The notes under the pieces were generated by a model, which saw only the letters and a program-made list of their open reading frames with translations, was not told the origin of the DNA and searched no databases. Below, piece after piece: positions 26,940 to 36,128 of a stretch of 64,000 bases of DNA. A program made the position numbers and the translations under genes. The DNA is from an uncultured Muribaculaceae bacterium (GTDB lineage Bacteria > Bacteroidota > Bacteroidia > Bacteroidales > Muribaculaceae). Numbering within the stretch: the first letter of the stretch is position 1; the number at the start of each line of letters is the position of its first letter. The DNA is taken from NCBI GenBank assembly GCA_947381945.1, contig CANCXM010000007.1, positions 43,078-107,077 on the forward strand, in the 5' to 3' direction.

Positions 26940-27494
26940 ATGAAACGATATATCTTTATTTTATTAAGCATCTTTATTACTTCGTTTTGTGCATACTCAC
27001 AAGCCGAAATTAATCTTGCACTTGATACATCACAAGAAAAACCAATATTAATAACTGAGTTAAGTGCAGAAAATGCAACAAATTTAGCAGATGAATTTTC
27101 TGTGATGCCAACTTATACTACGAGTTCAGAATATGCCGGAAATTCAGCAATGACATTCGATTATAAAAAAACGCAGGAATGGGGCAAATATACTGCCCTT
27201 CGCGCGGTCGGATGGACTACATTTGGTGTTGGTATGGCAACCTTAAGTGCCGGTGTTATAACATTTCTATTTGAAAGTTCTTTAACAGGGAAGCACAGTG
27301 CAACTGCTACTGCCTTATCTGTCGGCGGCGGAGTTCTTACACTTTCAAGTATTCCAATACTGATCTCTGCATATCATTATCGGAATAAAGCTAAAAAAAT
27401 GGCTCTGAATGTTGGTTTCGCATCTATCAACGCTCCATCCATTTCAAATAGAATTGATTATACGCCTGCTTTAAGCCTTGCACTAAGTTTCTGA
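26940..27494 (+). CDS. Exported membrane protein of unknown function
   Basis: A 184-residue protein with a signal peptide (MKRYIFILLSIFITSFCAYS), an acidic N-terminal mature part and two hydrophobic segments (about residues 96-112 and 125-145) joined by a short loop, then a beta-like C-terminus ending ALSLALSF, as in outer-membrane proteins. No family recognised. Base composition is AT-rich, like the two preceding lipoprotein genes. It has its own -7 element and a terminator at 27527-27565. Confidence 0.65.
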   Translation: MKRYIFILLSIFITSFCAYSQAEINLALDTSQEKPILITELSAENATNLADEFSVMPTYTTSSEYAGNSAMTFDYKKTQEWGKYTALRAVGWTTFGVGMATLSAGVITFLFESSLTGKHSATATALSVGGGVLTLSSIPILISAYHYRNKAKKMALNVGFASINAPSISNRIDYTPALSLALSF

Positions 27495-27526
27495 TAACCG
27501 TCTTTCAAGATTCCAAACATTGCATA

Positions 27527-27565
27527 AATCAGCCCGACGAGAGAAAAACTTTCGCCGGGCTGATT
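27527..27565 (+). terminator. Hairpin after the membrane protein gene
   Basis: AATCAGCCCG (27527-27536) pairs with CGGGCTGATT (27556-27565); the T-tract is weak. It lies 33 bp after the stop codon. The rest of 27566-27816 shows nothing recognisable. Confidence 0.65.
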
Positions 27566-27816
27566 CGCGTTTAGAGGAGTAGGACTAATGATGTAAACCT
27601 TTTCCTCGCCTGGGTTGGGACTGGCGGAAACCCATCTTTTCAAGAAGATGGCAGCCGGTAAGCTGCGAAGTCCAAATGGTCATTCCATCACCAGCTTAAA
27701 TAAAAATAACAAACGGGTAGTTATATAGCAGCTTCATGTTATCACCTTATTGCCTGCCATCCGGCAAAATGCAACATATCATTTAATAAATCAATCACTT
27801 TTTAATCAAAGGAATA

Positions 27817-27852
27817 TTGCACATCCGGATAAAAGTACTTATTTTTGTACTT
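27817..27852 (+). promoter_or_regulatory. Promoter and operator of the YefM/YoeB module
   Basis: -33 TTG (27817-27819), 20-nt spacer, -7 TATTTTTG (27840-27847). The inverted repeat AAGTAC (27833-27838) and GTACTT (27847-27852) straddles the -7 element. YefM-type antitoxins repress their own operon by binding TGTACA-like palindromes, so this is the likely autoregulatory site. Confidence 0.65.
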
Positions 27853-27890
27853 AAATCATATTTTTAATTATTTCCTCAATTTTTTTCCAC

Positions 27891-28169
27891 ATGCGCACCG
27901 CCAACTATTCGGAATTCCGGAACAATCTCAAAACATATCTGAATGAGGTCATAAACGACCACGAACCGCTATTGCTCCACAGGCAAGGCAATGAGAGCGT
28001 CGTAGTGCTGTCGCTTGCGGACTACAATGCCATCAGCGAGAGCCAATATATCATGAGTTCCCACGCAACCATGCAGGCTATTGCCGAAGGCATCCGCGAA
28101 TTGAATGAAGGCAAGAAGATTGAACAGCAACCGGGTGAATCAGTCGAGGATTTCTTAGCACGATTATAG
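27891..28169 (+). CDS. yefM: YefM/Phd-family antitoxin
   Basis: A 92-residue antitoxin. The N-terminal domain (MRTANYSEFRNNLKTYLNEV, then VVVLSLADYNAISE) matches the YefM DNA-binding and dimerisation fold; the C-terminal part is acidic and would wrap the toxin. It is placed 3 bp before the YoeB toxin gene, in the usual antitoxin-first order. It should neutralise the toxin and, with it, repress the promoter at 27817-27852. Confidence 0.92.
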   Translation: MRTANYSEFRNNLKTYLNEVINDHEPLLLHRQGNESVVVLSLADYNAISESQYIMSSHATMQAIAEGIRELNEGKKIEQQPGESVEDFLARL

Positions 28170-28172
28170 GCC

Positions 28173-28445
28173 ATGTATCAGCTCGTCTTCTCACCACGCG
28201 CCCGAAAAGATTATGGTTATTTCAAAAAGACAGGCAATAAAGCGTTACTGAACAAAATCGCCGAACTCCTGAAAGACATGGTTGAACACCCATACGAGGG
28301 CATAGGCAAACCGGAGGCTCTGAAATATCAGCTATCTGGCCTTTGGTCTCGCAGAATTAATTCAGAACACCGCCTCATATATTCTGTTCATGAAAACGAA
28401 ATACAGATACTCGTAATCTCCATGAGATACCATTACGAGCTCTGA
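28173..28445 (+). CDS. yoeB: YoeB-family mRNA endoribonuclease toxin
   Basis: A 90-residue RelE-superfamily toxin that cleaves mRNA in the ribosomal A site. Residues matching the E. coli YoeB active site are present: Glu48 (GKPEAL), Arg67 (SEHRLIY), His87 and Tyr88 (MRYHYEL). The GLWSRRI segment is also conserved. It carries six extra residues compared with E. coli YoeB (84) but is otherwise complete, so the module looks functional. Confidence 0.93.
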   Translation: MYQLVFSPRARKDYGYFKKTGNKALLNKIAELLKDMVEHPYEGIGKPEALKYQLSGLWSRRINSEHRLIYSVHENEIQILVISMRYHYEL

Positions 28446-28496
28446 CTCAACGTTGACTTAAATACTTCATCCAATCAACACCTAATAATTTTGTAT

Positions 28497-28525
28497 AATT
28501 TGTGCAGTTGCCGACTGCACAAATT
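28497..28525. terminator. 12-bp perfect hairpin after the toxin-antitoxin module
   Basis: Arms AATTTGTGCAGT (28497-28508) and ACTGCACAAATT (28514-28525), loop TGCCG. No T-tract on the plus strand. It lies about 50 bp after the toxin stop and probably ends or stabilises the transcript. Confidence 0.6.
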
Positions 28526-28720
28526 CAGAGCGAAACAAAGAATAACGGCGTATCAATTTTTTTCGTAACTTTACCCTCACAATCATTCCTGCCTTTTGGT
28601 TTAAAAAGTTTTAATCTACAGGTCTGAAAAGCGAAAGTTACTGAAATCGGTCGATTTTTATTCTCCGCAAGGGCTTTTGCTGACGGGACGAAGTGTTATA
28701 ATTGGCAGGAGGTTATCATT

Positions 28721-31651
28721 ATGAAAAAGCTACTGTCACTACTCATCATACTCTGTGCCTTGACAGCCGACGGCGCAGCAAAGAAACCGCGCAGCCGTTC
28801 CGGCAGGAAAGCCAGAACTACAAAGGTCGTAAAAACCCCGGCCGTGCCGCGTCCGGCACGCGAGCCGTTCGTGCGCCGTGTCGATTCGCCTACCGACAAT
28901 GCCACTGGCGGACTTGCCGGAAAGAACATAGCACTCTGGCAGAGCCACGGTCGCTATTTCGACCAGAACGAGGACAGATGGACATGGCAACGTGCCCGCC
29001 TGATGGGCACTGTCGAAGATTTGTATCCGCAGTCCTACGTCCTCCCCTATCTGATTCCGATGCTCGAAAACGCCGGGGCCTACGTCCTCACTCCGCGTGA
29101 ACGCGACGTGAACACCGAGGAAATCATCGTCGACATGGACGGCGGGTTCGCTCAAAAAACGTATTCCGAGAAAAACGGATCGGAAAAATGGCAGACAGCT
29201 TCCGGAGTCAACGGCTTCGGATATAAGAAAGATATCCTCACCGGAACTGACAATCCCTTCCGGATGGGCACTGTCCGTCAAGTCCGCACAGTCAAGGATA
29301 AGAAAAAGGCATCGACAGCCTGCTGGTATGCCGATTTCAAGAAAGCGGGAACTTACGCCGTCTATGTCAGCTATGCCTCGCTGCCCAATTCGGCGCGCGA
29401 TGCCCGCTATATCGTCAACTCCCTTGCCGGAAGCGAGGAATTCGAGGTGAACCAACGCATCGGCGGAGGCACCTGGATTTATCTCGGCTCCTTCCCCTTT
29501 GCCGCCGGACAGAGCAAGACGCCGGTGGTGGAGCTTCTCAACGTCTCTTCGGAGGAAGGGAAGCTCATCACCGCCGATGCCGTGAAAATAGGTGGCGGAA
29601 TGGGCAATGTCAGCCGTTCGGCTGCCGGAGGAGAAGCCACCGTCAGCACCTATCCCCGCTTCACCGAAGGTGCCCGCTACTGGATGCAGTGGGCAGGAAT
29701 CCCGTCGGACGTCTACAGTGTGACAGGCGGAAAGGATGACTATGAGGATGACTACAAGAGCCGTGGTATGTGGGTCAACTATCTTGCCGGCGGTTCGTCG
29801 GAACTTCCCGGCCGGAAAGGTCTCGGAATCCCGGTTGACCTCTCATTCGCATTCCACACAGATGCAGGAACAACCTCCGACGCTTCATCAACAATCGGCA
29901 CAATGCCTATTGTCTATACGAAAGGACCGAAACTCGGCAACGGAGAGGCAAGAACCACATCCCGACGTTTCGCCGACATACTGACCAATCAGGTGGTGGG
30001 CGACATCCAGACTCTTTACGAACCGACATGGAACCGACGCACCCTCCGCGACCGCCCATATCACGAAGCGATGGAGCCGCAGGTTCCCTCGATGCTCATC
30101 GAACTTCTGAGCCATCAGAACTTCGCCGACATGCGCTATGGACTCGACCCGACTTTCCGCTTCACCGTGAGCCGTGCGATATATAAAGGTATCCTGAAGT
30201 ATCTGCATGAAAAGGACGGCATACCCTACATAGTCGAACCGCTTCCTGTGAGCCACTTCTCAATCAGCGGAGCGGACGGCGACTATAAGCTCACATGGCA
30301 GGCTGTCGACGACCCTCTCGAACCGACCGCAAAACCTACATATTACATTGTCTACGAACGCGTGGACGGAGGTGCCTTTACGGAACTTGCCGTAGTCGAC
30401 GACCCGCAACTTACAGTGAAGGTCAACGACAACCATATCTATAGCTACAAAGTCGTGGCCTCCAACAACGGCGGACTGAGTTTCCCGTCGGAAATCCTAT
30501 CGCTCTGCGACATTCCCGGTTCAGACAAACCTCAAGTGCTTGTGGTCAACGGTTTCACGCGAATCTCCGGCCCGGCAGAGGTCTATGCAGAGGGTAAGAT
30601 AGGCTTTGACTATGAGGAAGACCACGGAGTGCCCTACGTCGGCGACATCCATTTCACAGGCCACCAGACAGAATTCCGTCCGGAGGTGAAATGGACATCC
30701 AACGATGCCCCTGGCCACGGAGCAAGCCGCGCGACCCACGAGACCGAGATATTCGCCGGAAATACGTTTGACTTCGTCTATGTTCACGGACGTTCCATCC
30801 GTGCTGCCGGATTCCCCTTCATTTCATGTGGAGTGGATGCTTTCGTTGACCAAGGCAGTTCATCAGCCGCGATTGTCGACCTCATCCTTGGAAAGCAGAA
30901 GGAAATCACTGTCGGGACCTCTGAGGAACGCAAGTTCAAGCCTTTCACCAATGAACTTAAAGTACGCCTCGCCGAATTCTGTAACGCAGGAGGCTCATTG
31001 TTCGTATCGGGAAGCTATATCGGCACAGACCTGTTTGACAACTCATTCAGCAGTGCCGACCAGCGCGTGGCCGACAGCCAGTTCGGACACACCTTCCTCG
31101 GTCTGCAATGGCGTCAGGCAAAGGCGACCGTTACCGGTAAGGTCAGGGAGATTCGTGCACGCTACGGCGAGTTCCGCGGAGGACTGTCGCTGACATTCAA
31201 CCAGCAACTCAACGCCGACTGCTATGCCGTCGAGTCGCCTGAATCGTTCGCACCGATGGATACAAGCTGCGCCTCACCGATACTGCGCTACACGGAAAAC
31301 GACTACATTGCCGGTATAGCCTTTGACCCCGGTTCACACCGTGCGGTCACCATCGGTTTCCCCTTCGAGACCATCACCGGCTCCTACGAACGCGACGCAC
31401 TGATGGCCCAGATTCTTAAATTCTTCACCGCACCCGAAGGTTCACATCCCGGTGCGCGCCCCAAGGTGCTTCCGGAAACAATAATCGGATTGGAGAGCCG
31501 ACCAACAGTGCCACCCAATCCATATTCCCGCAACATAGACCCGCGCGAGACCGCACAACGCTCCGAAGAGGAGGACGACAAACTGACCGACGAGCGCAAG
31601 CGTAAACGCAAAGGTGAAAACGGCAAACAGAACCCCGATAGACTGACCTAA
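28721..31651 (+). CDS. Exported amidase-like / golvesin-domain cell-wall protein
   Basis: A 976-residue exported protein, in databases often labelled xanthan lyase. After a signal peptide and basic linker, a split N-acetylmuramoyl-L-alanine amidase-like domain is visible: residues about 70-110, then LSFAFHTDAGTT (His/Asp near 372) and VPSMLIELLSHQNFADM (catalytic-type Glu near 457). Between the halves lies a golvesin C-terminal-like beta domain (about 185-290). A fibronectin III-like module (about 510-600) and a C-terminal Rossmann-like region follow; the tail is highly charged. It leads the peptidoglycan-salvage cluster, so peptide stripping of murein is the inferred role. Confidence 0.8.
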   Translation: MKKLLSLLIILCALTADGAAKKPRSRSGRKARTTKVVKTPAVPRPAREPFVRRVDSPTDNATGGLAGKNIALWQSHGRYFDQNEDRWTWQRARLMGTVEDLYPQSYVLPYLIPMLENAGAYVLTPRERDVNTEEIIVDMDGGFAQKTYSEKNGSEKWQTASGVNGFGYKKDILTGTDNPFRMGTVRQVRTVKDKKKASTACWYADFKKAGTYAVYVSYASLPNSARDARYIVNSLAGSEEFEVNQRIGGGTWIYLGSFPFAAGQSKTPVVELLNVSSEEGKLITADAVKIGGGMGNVSRSAAGGEATVSTYPRFTEGARYWMQWAGIPSDVYSVTGGKDDYEDDYKSRGMWVNYLAGGSSELPGRKGLGIPVDLSFAFHTDAGTTSDASSTIGTMPIVYTKGPKLGNGEARTTSRRFADILTNQVVGDIQTLYEPTWNRRTLRDRPYHEAMEPQVPSMLIELLSHQNFADMRYGLDPTFRFTVSRAIYKGILKYLHEKDGIPYIVEPLPVSHFSISGADGDYKLTWQAVDDPLEPTAKPTYYIVYERVDGGAFTELAVVDDPQLTVKVNDNHIYSYKVVASNNGGLSFPSEILSLCDIPGSDKPQVLVVNGFTRISGPAEVYAEGKIGFDYEEDHGVPYVGDIHFTGHQTEFRPEVKWTSNDAPGHGASRATHETEIFAGNTFDFVYVHGRSIRAAGFPFISCGVDAFVDQGSSSAAIVDLILGKQKEITVGTSEERKFKPFTNELKVRLAEFCNAGGSLFVSGSYIGTDLFDNSFSSADQRVADSQFGHTFLGLQWRQAKATVTGKVREIRARYGEFRGGLSLTFNQQLNADCYAVESPESFAPMDTSCASPILRYTENDYIAGIAFDPGSHRAVTIGFPFETITGSYERDALMAQILKFFTAPEGSHPGARPKVLPETIIGLESRPTVPPNPYSRNIDPRETAQRSEEEDDKLTDERKRKRKGENGKQNPDRLT

Positions 31652-31693
31652 GCCACTTCACATAATAACCAAACACCATCACATTTCTCTGCA

Positions 31694-33034
31694 ATGGCAA
31701 AAGTTAATATCCACTCGCGCCTCTCGACTGAGGCAATGCGCCATATAGCCCTTGAATCGGGCGATTCCCCCGTCATCATCCACCTTACGGATGACACCAT
31801 CGACTTCAACCCCTTCGGTCGCGAACGCCTTGAACGCACATTGAAGGAAACAGGTGCCGCGATTGTCTATTCCGATTATCATACCGTCGATGCCGATGGC
31901 AGCTATTGCCGCCATGAACTCATCGACTGGCAGCCTGGAGCGCTCCGCGATGATTTCGACTTCGGAAAAATCGTGGTTGTCAATCCCGTGATGCTCCGTA
32001 AGGCTGTCGACGGAATGACCGAAGAGTATGCAGCCGCCGGATGGTATGACCTCCGTCTGCGACTGTCGCGCCTCGGCGACATCATCCACCTTCCGGAAGC
32101 GCTCTACACCGCCCGCACATCAGCGGTGTCGGATGACGCAAAGGGTGAAGCGCAGTTCAGCTATGTCGACCCGCGCAACCGCTCGTCGCAGATAGAGATG
32201 GAAAAGGCCGTCACAGCCCATCTCCACGCGCTCAATGCAGAAGTAGACCACACACAGCTCAACCACGTTGATTTATCCTGCAACGGCTTCCCGGTTGAAG
32301 CGTCGGTCATAATCCCGGTCCGTAACCGTCACCGCACGATAGCGGATGCTATCAGAAGCGCACTTTCGCAAGTGGCGGACTTCGATTTCAATGTAATAGT
32401 CATCGACAACGGAAGCACCGACGGCACATCTGAAATCCTTGATGAGATTGCTTCAACGGAACCAAGACTGAAAATCATACGTCCGACGACACAGCCCGCT
32501 CCCGGCATAGGCGGATGCTGGAACCTCGGGCTCCATTCAAAGGATTGCGGACGTTTTGCCATTCAGCTTGACAGCGACGACATCTACAGCCGTCCAGACA
32601 CACTGCAAATGATTGTCGATAAATTCCACGAACGCAGATGCGCAATGGTCATCGGCTCTTACAGCCTCACCGACTTCAACGGCAATCCCCTCCCTCCCGG
32701 ACTGATTGACCATGCGGAGTGGACCGACGAAAACGGCCCGAACAACGCACTCCGCATCAACGGACTCGGCGCTCCGCGAGCTTTCTTCACTCCGGTTGCC
32801 CGCGAGATAAATTTCCCGGATGTCAGCTATGGCGAAGACTATGCCATGGGGCTTGCAATCTCCCGTGACTATCCAATCGGACGTATCTATGAATCGCTCT
32901 ACTCATGCCGCAGATGGGAAGGTAATTCGGACCATGCGCTCAGCCCCGAACGCATCAACCGCAACAATCTCTACAAAGACCGTATCCGCACAATCGAACT
33001 CCTTGCACGAATAGAAAAGAACCGGAAATCATGA
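31694..33034 (+). CDS. GT2-family glycosyltransferase with partial N-terminal duplicate
   Basis: A 446-residue cytoplasmic protein. The C-terminal part (about 203-430) is a GT-A glycosyltransferase family 2 domain: [32 protein letters not shown] and a DxD-type LDSDDIYS (293-295). The N-terminal 190 residues resemble the second half of another GT2 domain ([25 protein letters not shown]) without the nucleotide-binding start. It begins 42 bp after the amidase-like gene and overlaps the DUF4922 gene by 4 bp, so it acts in the same pathway. Donor and acceptor are unknown. Confidence 0.85.
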   Translation: MAKVNIHSRLSTEAMRHIALESGDSPVIIHLTDDTIDFNPFGRERLERTLKETGAAIVYSDYHTVDADGSYCRHELIDWQPGALRDDFDFGKIVVVNPVMLRKAVDGMTEEYAAAGWYDLRLRLSRLGDIIHLPEALYTARTSAVSDDAKGEAQFSYVDPRNRSSQIEMEKAVTAHLHALNAEVDHTQLNHVDLSCNGFPVEASVIIPVRNRHRTIADAIRSALSQVADFDFNVIVIDNGSTDGTSEILDEIASTEPRLKIIRPTTQPAPGIGGCWNLGLHSKDCGRFAIQLDSDDIYSRPDTLQMIVDKFHERRCAMVIGSYSLTDFNGNPLPPGLIDHAEWTDENGPNNALRINGLGAPRAFFTPVAREINFPDVSYGEDYAMGLAISRDYPIGRIYESLYSCRRWEGNSDHALSPERINRNNLYKDRIRTIELLARIEKNRKS

Positions 33035-33993
33035 CGACCGACATTGATGCATTTCTGAATTCCGAACTGTCGGCATGGCCGATGGCTGACGAGAATTTCA
33101 AAAGAATAAGGGATAGTTTTACGGATGGGAACCGCACCGTCATTTCAGATGGTGATTCCGCGTGGCAGACAGCAAAACTGTTTGTCAACCACCGCCGTGC
33201 ATCAATCACTGCCAAGACAGATGCCGCGAGCATCGCTGCACGCCGCTGCTTCCTCTGCTCAACCAACCGTCCGGAATTTCAATCATCGCAACGGTGGAGG
33301 GACTATGAAATCCTCATCAACCCCTATCCACTTGCATCCACCCATCTCACCATCCCCTCAATCAACCACTGCCCGCAGTCAATCGAAGGCCGGATTCCCG
33401 ACATGGCAGCGCTGGCAGTTGAGCTTGAAGGAATGTGTGTGTTCTACAACGGTCCGCGTTGCGGAGCCTCCGCGCCTGACCATTTGCATTTCCAAGCGGT
33501 TTCACGCGAAGCGGTCACAAACTTTTTCAACGATGCTCTCCCTAAAGAGGAAATCGACAATCCGTCTACACACGCGACAGACAATGGCGGGGTGAAACTC
33601 TACAGTTGCACTGCTTCACCCTTCCCATTCTTCATCATAGAAGCACAGGATGCGATCAAGCTTGAAACCGTGATTATGAAAATAGTATCTGCCTTAAAGA
33701 CAGTCCGGCCTGAAAGCGAGGCGGAACCTATGATGAACATTGCCATGCGATACGATGGCACAACCGGACTTATAACTTCATTCGTGATACCACGCGCAAA
33801 ACACCGTCCGGAGTGCTATGGGCAGGAAGATGGACAGATGCTTGTCAGTCCCGCAACAATCGAGATGCTCGGGACAATTGTCTGCTCTCGCCGCGACGAC
33901 TTCGACCGCCTCAACCTCAGCAAAGCCAATAGAATCCTCGGCGAAGTCGGACTCAATAAAGATGAATTCAGGAAAGTTATCGGAAAGTTATAG
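33031..33993 (+). CDS. DUF4922 HIT-like phosphorylase/nucleotidyltransferase
   Basis: A 320-residue cytoplasmic protein of the HIT superfamily branch that includes GDP-hexose and Ap4A phosphorylases. The active-site triad HLHFQ (His151, His153, Gln155) fits HxHxQ, in which the middle histidine forms a nucleotidyl intermediate. CFLC (73-76) with a nearby His may bind metal. It overlaps the GT2 gene (ATGA), implying a coupled step: one making or using a nucleotide sugar, the other transferring it. It ends 5 bp from the convergent hicB stop. Confidence 0.8.
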   Translation: MTTDIDAFLNSELSAWPMADENFKRIRDSFTDGNRTVISDGDSAWQTAKLFVNHRRASITAKTDAASIAARRCFLCSTNRPEFQSSQRWRDYEILINPYPLASTHLTIPSINHCPQSIEGRIPDMAALAVELEGMCVFYNGPRCGASAPDHLHFQAVSREAVTNFFNDALPKEEIDNPSTHATDNGGVKLYSCTASPFPFFIIEAQDAIKLETVIMKIVSALKTVRPESEAEPMMNIAMRYDGTTGLITSFVIPRAKHRPECYGQEDGQMLVSPATIEMLGTIVCSRRDDFDRLNLSKANRILGEVGLNKDEFRKVIGKL

Positions 33994-33998
33994 AAATA

Positions 33999-34343
33999 TT
34001 ATGAATGATATGCGTGACGAAGCTCATTGGTTATAGCTCTCGTCACGATCTGGTTCACGGTGCTGTGCTGTTCGGATGCAAAGCGCGAAAGCTCACTGTG
34101 AAGTTCGGAAGAGATTCTCACAACAAAACGTCCGCTATAAGGCCTTGCAGGTTCCACTCCTCTTTCCCTGCAACTTTGAAGATAAAAATCTATAGCCTCC
34201 TCAAAATCAGCCCGAAGCGACTCAATTGAGTCACCTTCGTATGAAATTAGGGAACGGATGCCCTGCACTCTTCCAAAAAGACAATTATCCTCTTCGGAAA
34301 ATTCAACTGAACCGGTATAACCCTTGTATTTAAGCTGTCCCAT
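33999..34343 (-). CDS. hicB: HicB-family antitoxin
   Basis: A 114-residue antitoxin. The N-terminal degraded RNase H fold (YTGSVEFSEEDNCLFGRVQGI, SYEGDSIESLRADFEEAIDFYL) is followed by a ribbon-helix-helix DNA-binding tail (GRFVVRISSELHSELSRFASEQHSTVNQIVTRAI). It starts 1 bp after the hicA stop, so the toxin gene is first, as is usual for hicAB. It should bind HicA and repress the promoter at 34645-34675. Confidence 0.9.
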   Translation of the reverse strand: MGQLKYKGYTGSVEFSEEDNCLFGRVQGIRSLISYEGDSIESLRADFEEAIDFYLQSCRERGVEPARPYSGRFVVRISSELHSELSRFASEQHSTVNQIVTRAITNELRHAYHS

Positions 34344-34344
34344 G

Positions 34345-34629
34345 TCACTTCTCTTTTGATTTTAAGTATTTTTCAACCAGACCATTCATATTGACAAATT
34401 CTATCATCTGCTTCAGCATGTATGCCTTGAATGAATTACCCGGATGAGGCTTATGCAAGATAAACGAAATCTGTCCGTCAGGACTGACAAACTCGCAACG
34501 AGAACCGGATGTGCGACCCTTATTGCTTTCGACAAAACCGAATATCTTGAACAGGCGTTTGGCCTCATCATAGGTGAAGTCGCTCGGCGCTTGCATGAAA
34601 CGGTTTATCAATTTCTCTTTCGTACCCAT
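34345..34629 (-). CDS. hicA: HicA-family mRNA interferase toxin
   Basis: A 94-residue dsRBD-like toxin. The stretch SGSRCEFVSPDGQISFILHKPHPG (split: SGSRCEF at 41-47, LHKPHPG at 58-64) matches the HicA subgroup that has HKPHP; the GSH of classical HicA reads GSR here, and His59 or His62 may be the catalytic base. The start at 34629 is chosen because it lies just downstream of a perfect promoter and gives normal length; an upstream start would add 23 hydrophobic residues and overlap the promoter. Confidence 0.85.
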   Translation of the reverse strand: MGTKEKLINRFMQAPSDFTYDEAKRLFKIFGFVESNKGRTSGSRCEFVSPDGQISFILHKPHPGNSFKAYMLKQMIEFVNMNGLVEKYLKSKEK

Positions 34630-34644
34630 CTTACAGATTTTGCA

Positions 34645-34675
34645 CAAAGATACTATTTTTAGTATCAAAAACAAA
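34645..34675 (-). promoter_or_regulatory. hicAB promoter with internal operator
   Basis: Minus strand: TTTG (34672-34675), 19-nt spacer, TATCTTTG (34645-34652). A perfect inverted repeat, GATACTA-TTTT-TAGTATC (34649-34666), occupies the spacer and overlaps the -7 element, as expected for HicB autorepression. Confidence 0.75.
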
Positions 34676-34748
34676 ATCTCATGAAAAAAGTTTCTCACGA
34701 TATATCTTCACGATGGAACATTGGTTCTTATTCTTGGAGTTTTTTGAT

Positions 34749-34756
34749 TACTTTTG
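34749..34756 (+). promoter_or_regulatory. -7 element of the SpoIID-domain gene
   Basis: TACTTTTG, an exact match 26 bp before the ATG at 34782. It gives the downstream salvage genes their own start after the hicAB insertion. Confidence 0.5.
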
Positions 34757-34781
34757 TAGAAACTAAAATCATACGGCAGAT

Positions 34782-36116
34782 ATGAATCAGGAACCACAGG
34801 TGAGAGTCGGGATACTCTCGGCGACATCTATCCGTTTTACCCTTACCGGACTTTATGCAGGTCCGGAGGGCGAACTCGTTTCGGGAACCCACGAAGCCCG
34901 GATGAACGAGTCGGGAATCTCCTTTACCATCGGCGACAAAACCTACACATCCGTTGAATTCATCCCGAGTTCCTACATAGGCGACAGCTTCGAACTCGAA
35001 GGAGTGACAATCGGGGTGGATTTCCATTGGCAAAGAAAAGAGAACCAGCGTTTCCGTGGTTCTCTCCGCATTATTGTCGATAAAGGCAAAATCACAGCCA
35101 TCAATATCGTCAACGTCGAAGACTATCTGGTCAGCGTGATTTCCAGTGAGATGAGTGCAACATCTTCGCTCAACCTGCTCCGCGCCCATGCCGTCATATC
35201 GCGCAGTTGGGTGCTGTCGATGATGGACAGAAGCTCCGCACCACTTCCCCCTGCCGCCCAACACCCCGACGCGAGGGCTCTGAATCCCGGTCCGTCGCTC
35301 ATACGCTACTGGGACCGCGAGGACCATCTGAATTTCGATGTCTGCGCCGACGACCATTGCCAGCGCTATCAAGGAATAAGCCGAGTCTCGACCCCTGTGG
35401 CTGCAGGAGCGGTTGCCGACACCCGTGGTGAAGTGCTGACCTACGAAGGGCGGCTCTGCGACACGCGTTTTTCAAAATGCTGTGGCGGTGTGTTCGAAAG
35501 GTTCGAAACCTGTTGGGATGACCAACCGCGCCCCTACCTCGAAGCCCGTCGCGACGGTGTCAATCCGCTCGATTTCCCCGACCTCACAAACGAGAAAAAT
35601 GCCAACGAATGGATCCTCGGCCGTCCAGAAGCTTTCTGCAACACAAGCGACAAACGCATACTCTCGCAAGTGCTCAACGGCTACGACCGCGAAACTCCCG
35701 ACTTCTACCGCTGGACAGAGGAACTGTCGCAGGAAAAAATATCATCATTGCTTGCGACGCGTCTCGACAAGAACCTCGGAAAGATAAAAGACCTCGTTCC
35801 GCTCACACGCGGTACGTCAGGGCGCATACGCGAACTCAAAATCATCGGGACAAAAGGGGAACTGACCATCGGCAAGGAACTGATGATCCGACGCGCTCTG
35901 TCCGACAGCCATCTCTACAGCTCGGCCTTCATTGTCGAAGCTCTTGAAAGGGACAGCGACGGAATCCCCGCCCGTTTCATCCTCCACGGTGCAGGATGGG
36001 GCCACGGTGTCGGACTATGCCAGATAGGCGCTGCCATCATGGGCGAACGCGGCTACTCCTACGATGAAATCCTGAAGCATTACTATATCAACGCCGAATT
36101 GACGCATCTCTATTAA
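34782..36116 (+). CDS. SpoIID/LytB-domain protein without signal peptide
   Basis: A 444-residue protein of the SpoIID/LytB family. SpoIID itself is a lytic transglycosylase specific for glycan strands that have lost their peptides. The conserved catalytic-type Glu123 lies in SVISSEMSA, followed by LRAHAVISRSW; the later CCGGVFE and C-terminal GAGWGHGVGLCQIGA signatures are intact. No signal peptide or membrane segment is visible at the N-terminus (MNQEPQVRVGILSATS), unusual for a murein-acting enzyme. The Fic gene follows by 12 bp. Confidence 0.88.
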   Translation: MNQEPQVRVGILSATSIRFTLTGLYAGPEGELVSGTHEARMNESGISFTIGDKTYTSVEFIPSSYIGDSFELEGVTIGVDFHWQRKENQRFRGSLRIIVDKGKITAINIVNVEDYLVSVISSEMSATSSLNLLRAHAVISRSWVLSMMDRSSAPLPPAAQHPDARALNPGPSLIRYWDREDHLNFDVCADDHCQRYQGISRVSTPVAAGAVADTRGEVLTYEGRLCDTRFSKCCGGVFERFETCWDDQPRPYLEARRDGVNPLDFPDLTNEKNANEWILGRPEAFCNTSDKRILSQVLNGYDRETPDFYRWTEELSQEKISSLLATRLDKNLGKIKDLVPLTRGTSGRIRELKIIGTKGELTIGKELMIRRALSDSHLYSSAFIVEALERDSDGIPARFILHGAGWGHGVGLCQIGAAIMGERGYSYDEILKHYYINAELTHLY

Positions 36117-36128
36117 CGCCCACACAAC

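Noticed and set aside
28721..31651. Annotation as xanthan lyase
   Set aside because: The visible histidine and glutamate motifs fit an amidase-like fold and the neighbours concern peptidoglycan; no polysaccharide lyase signature was seen.
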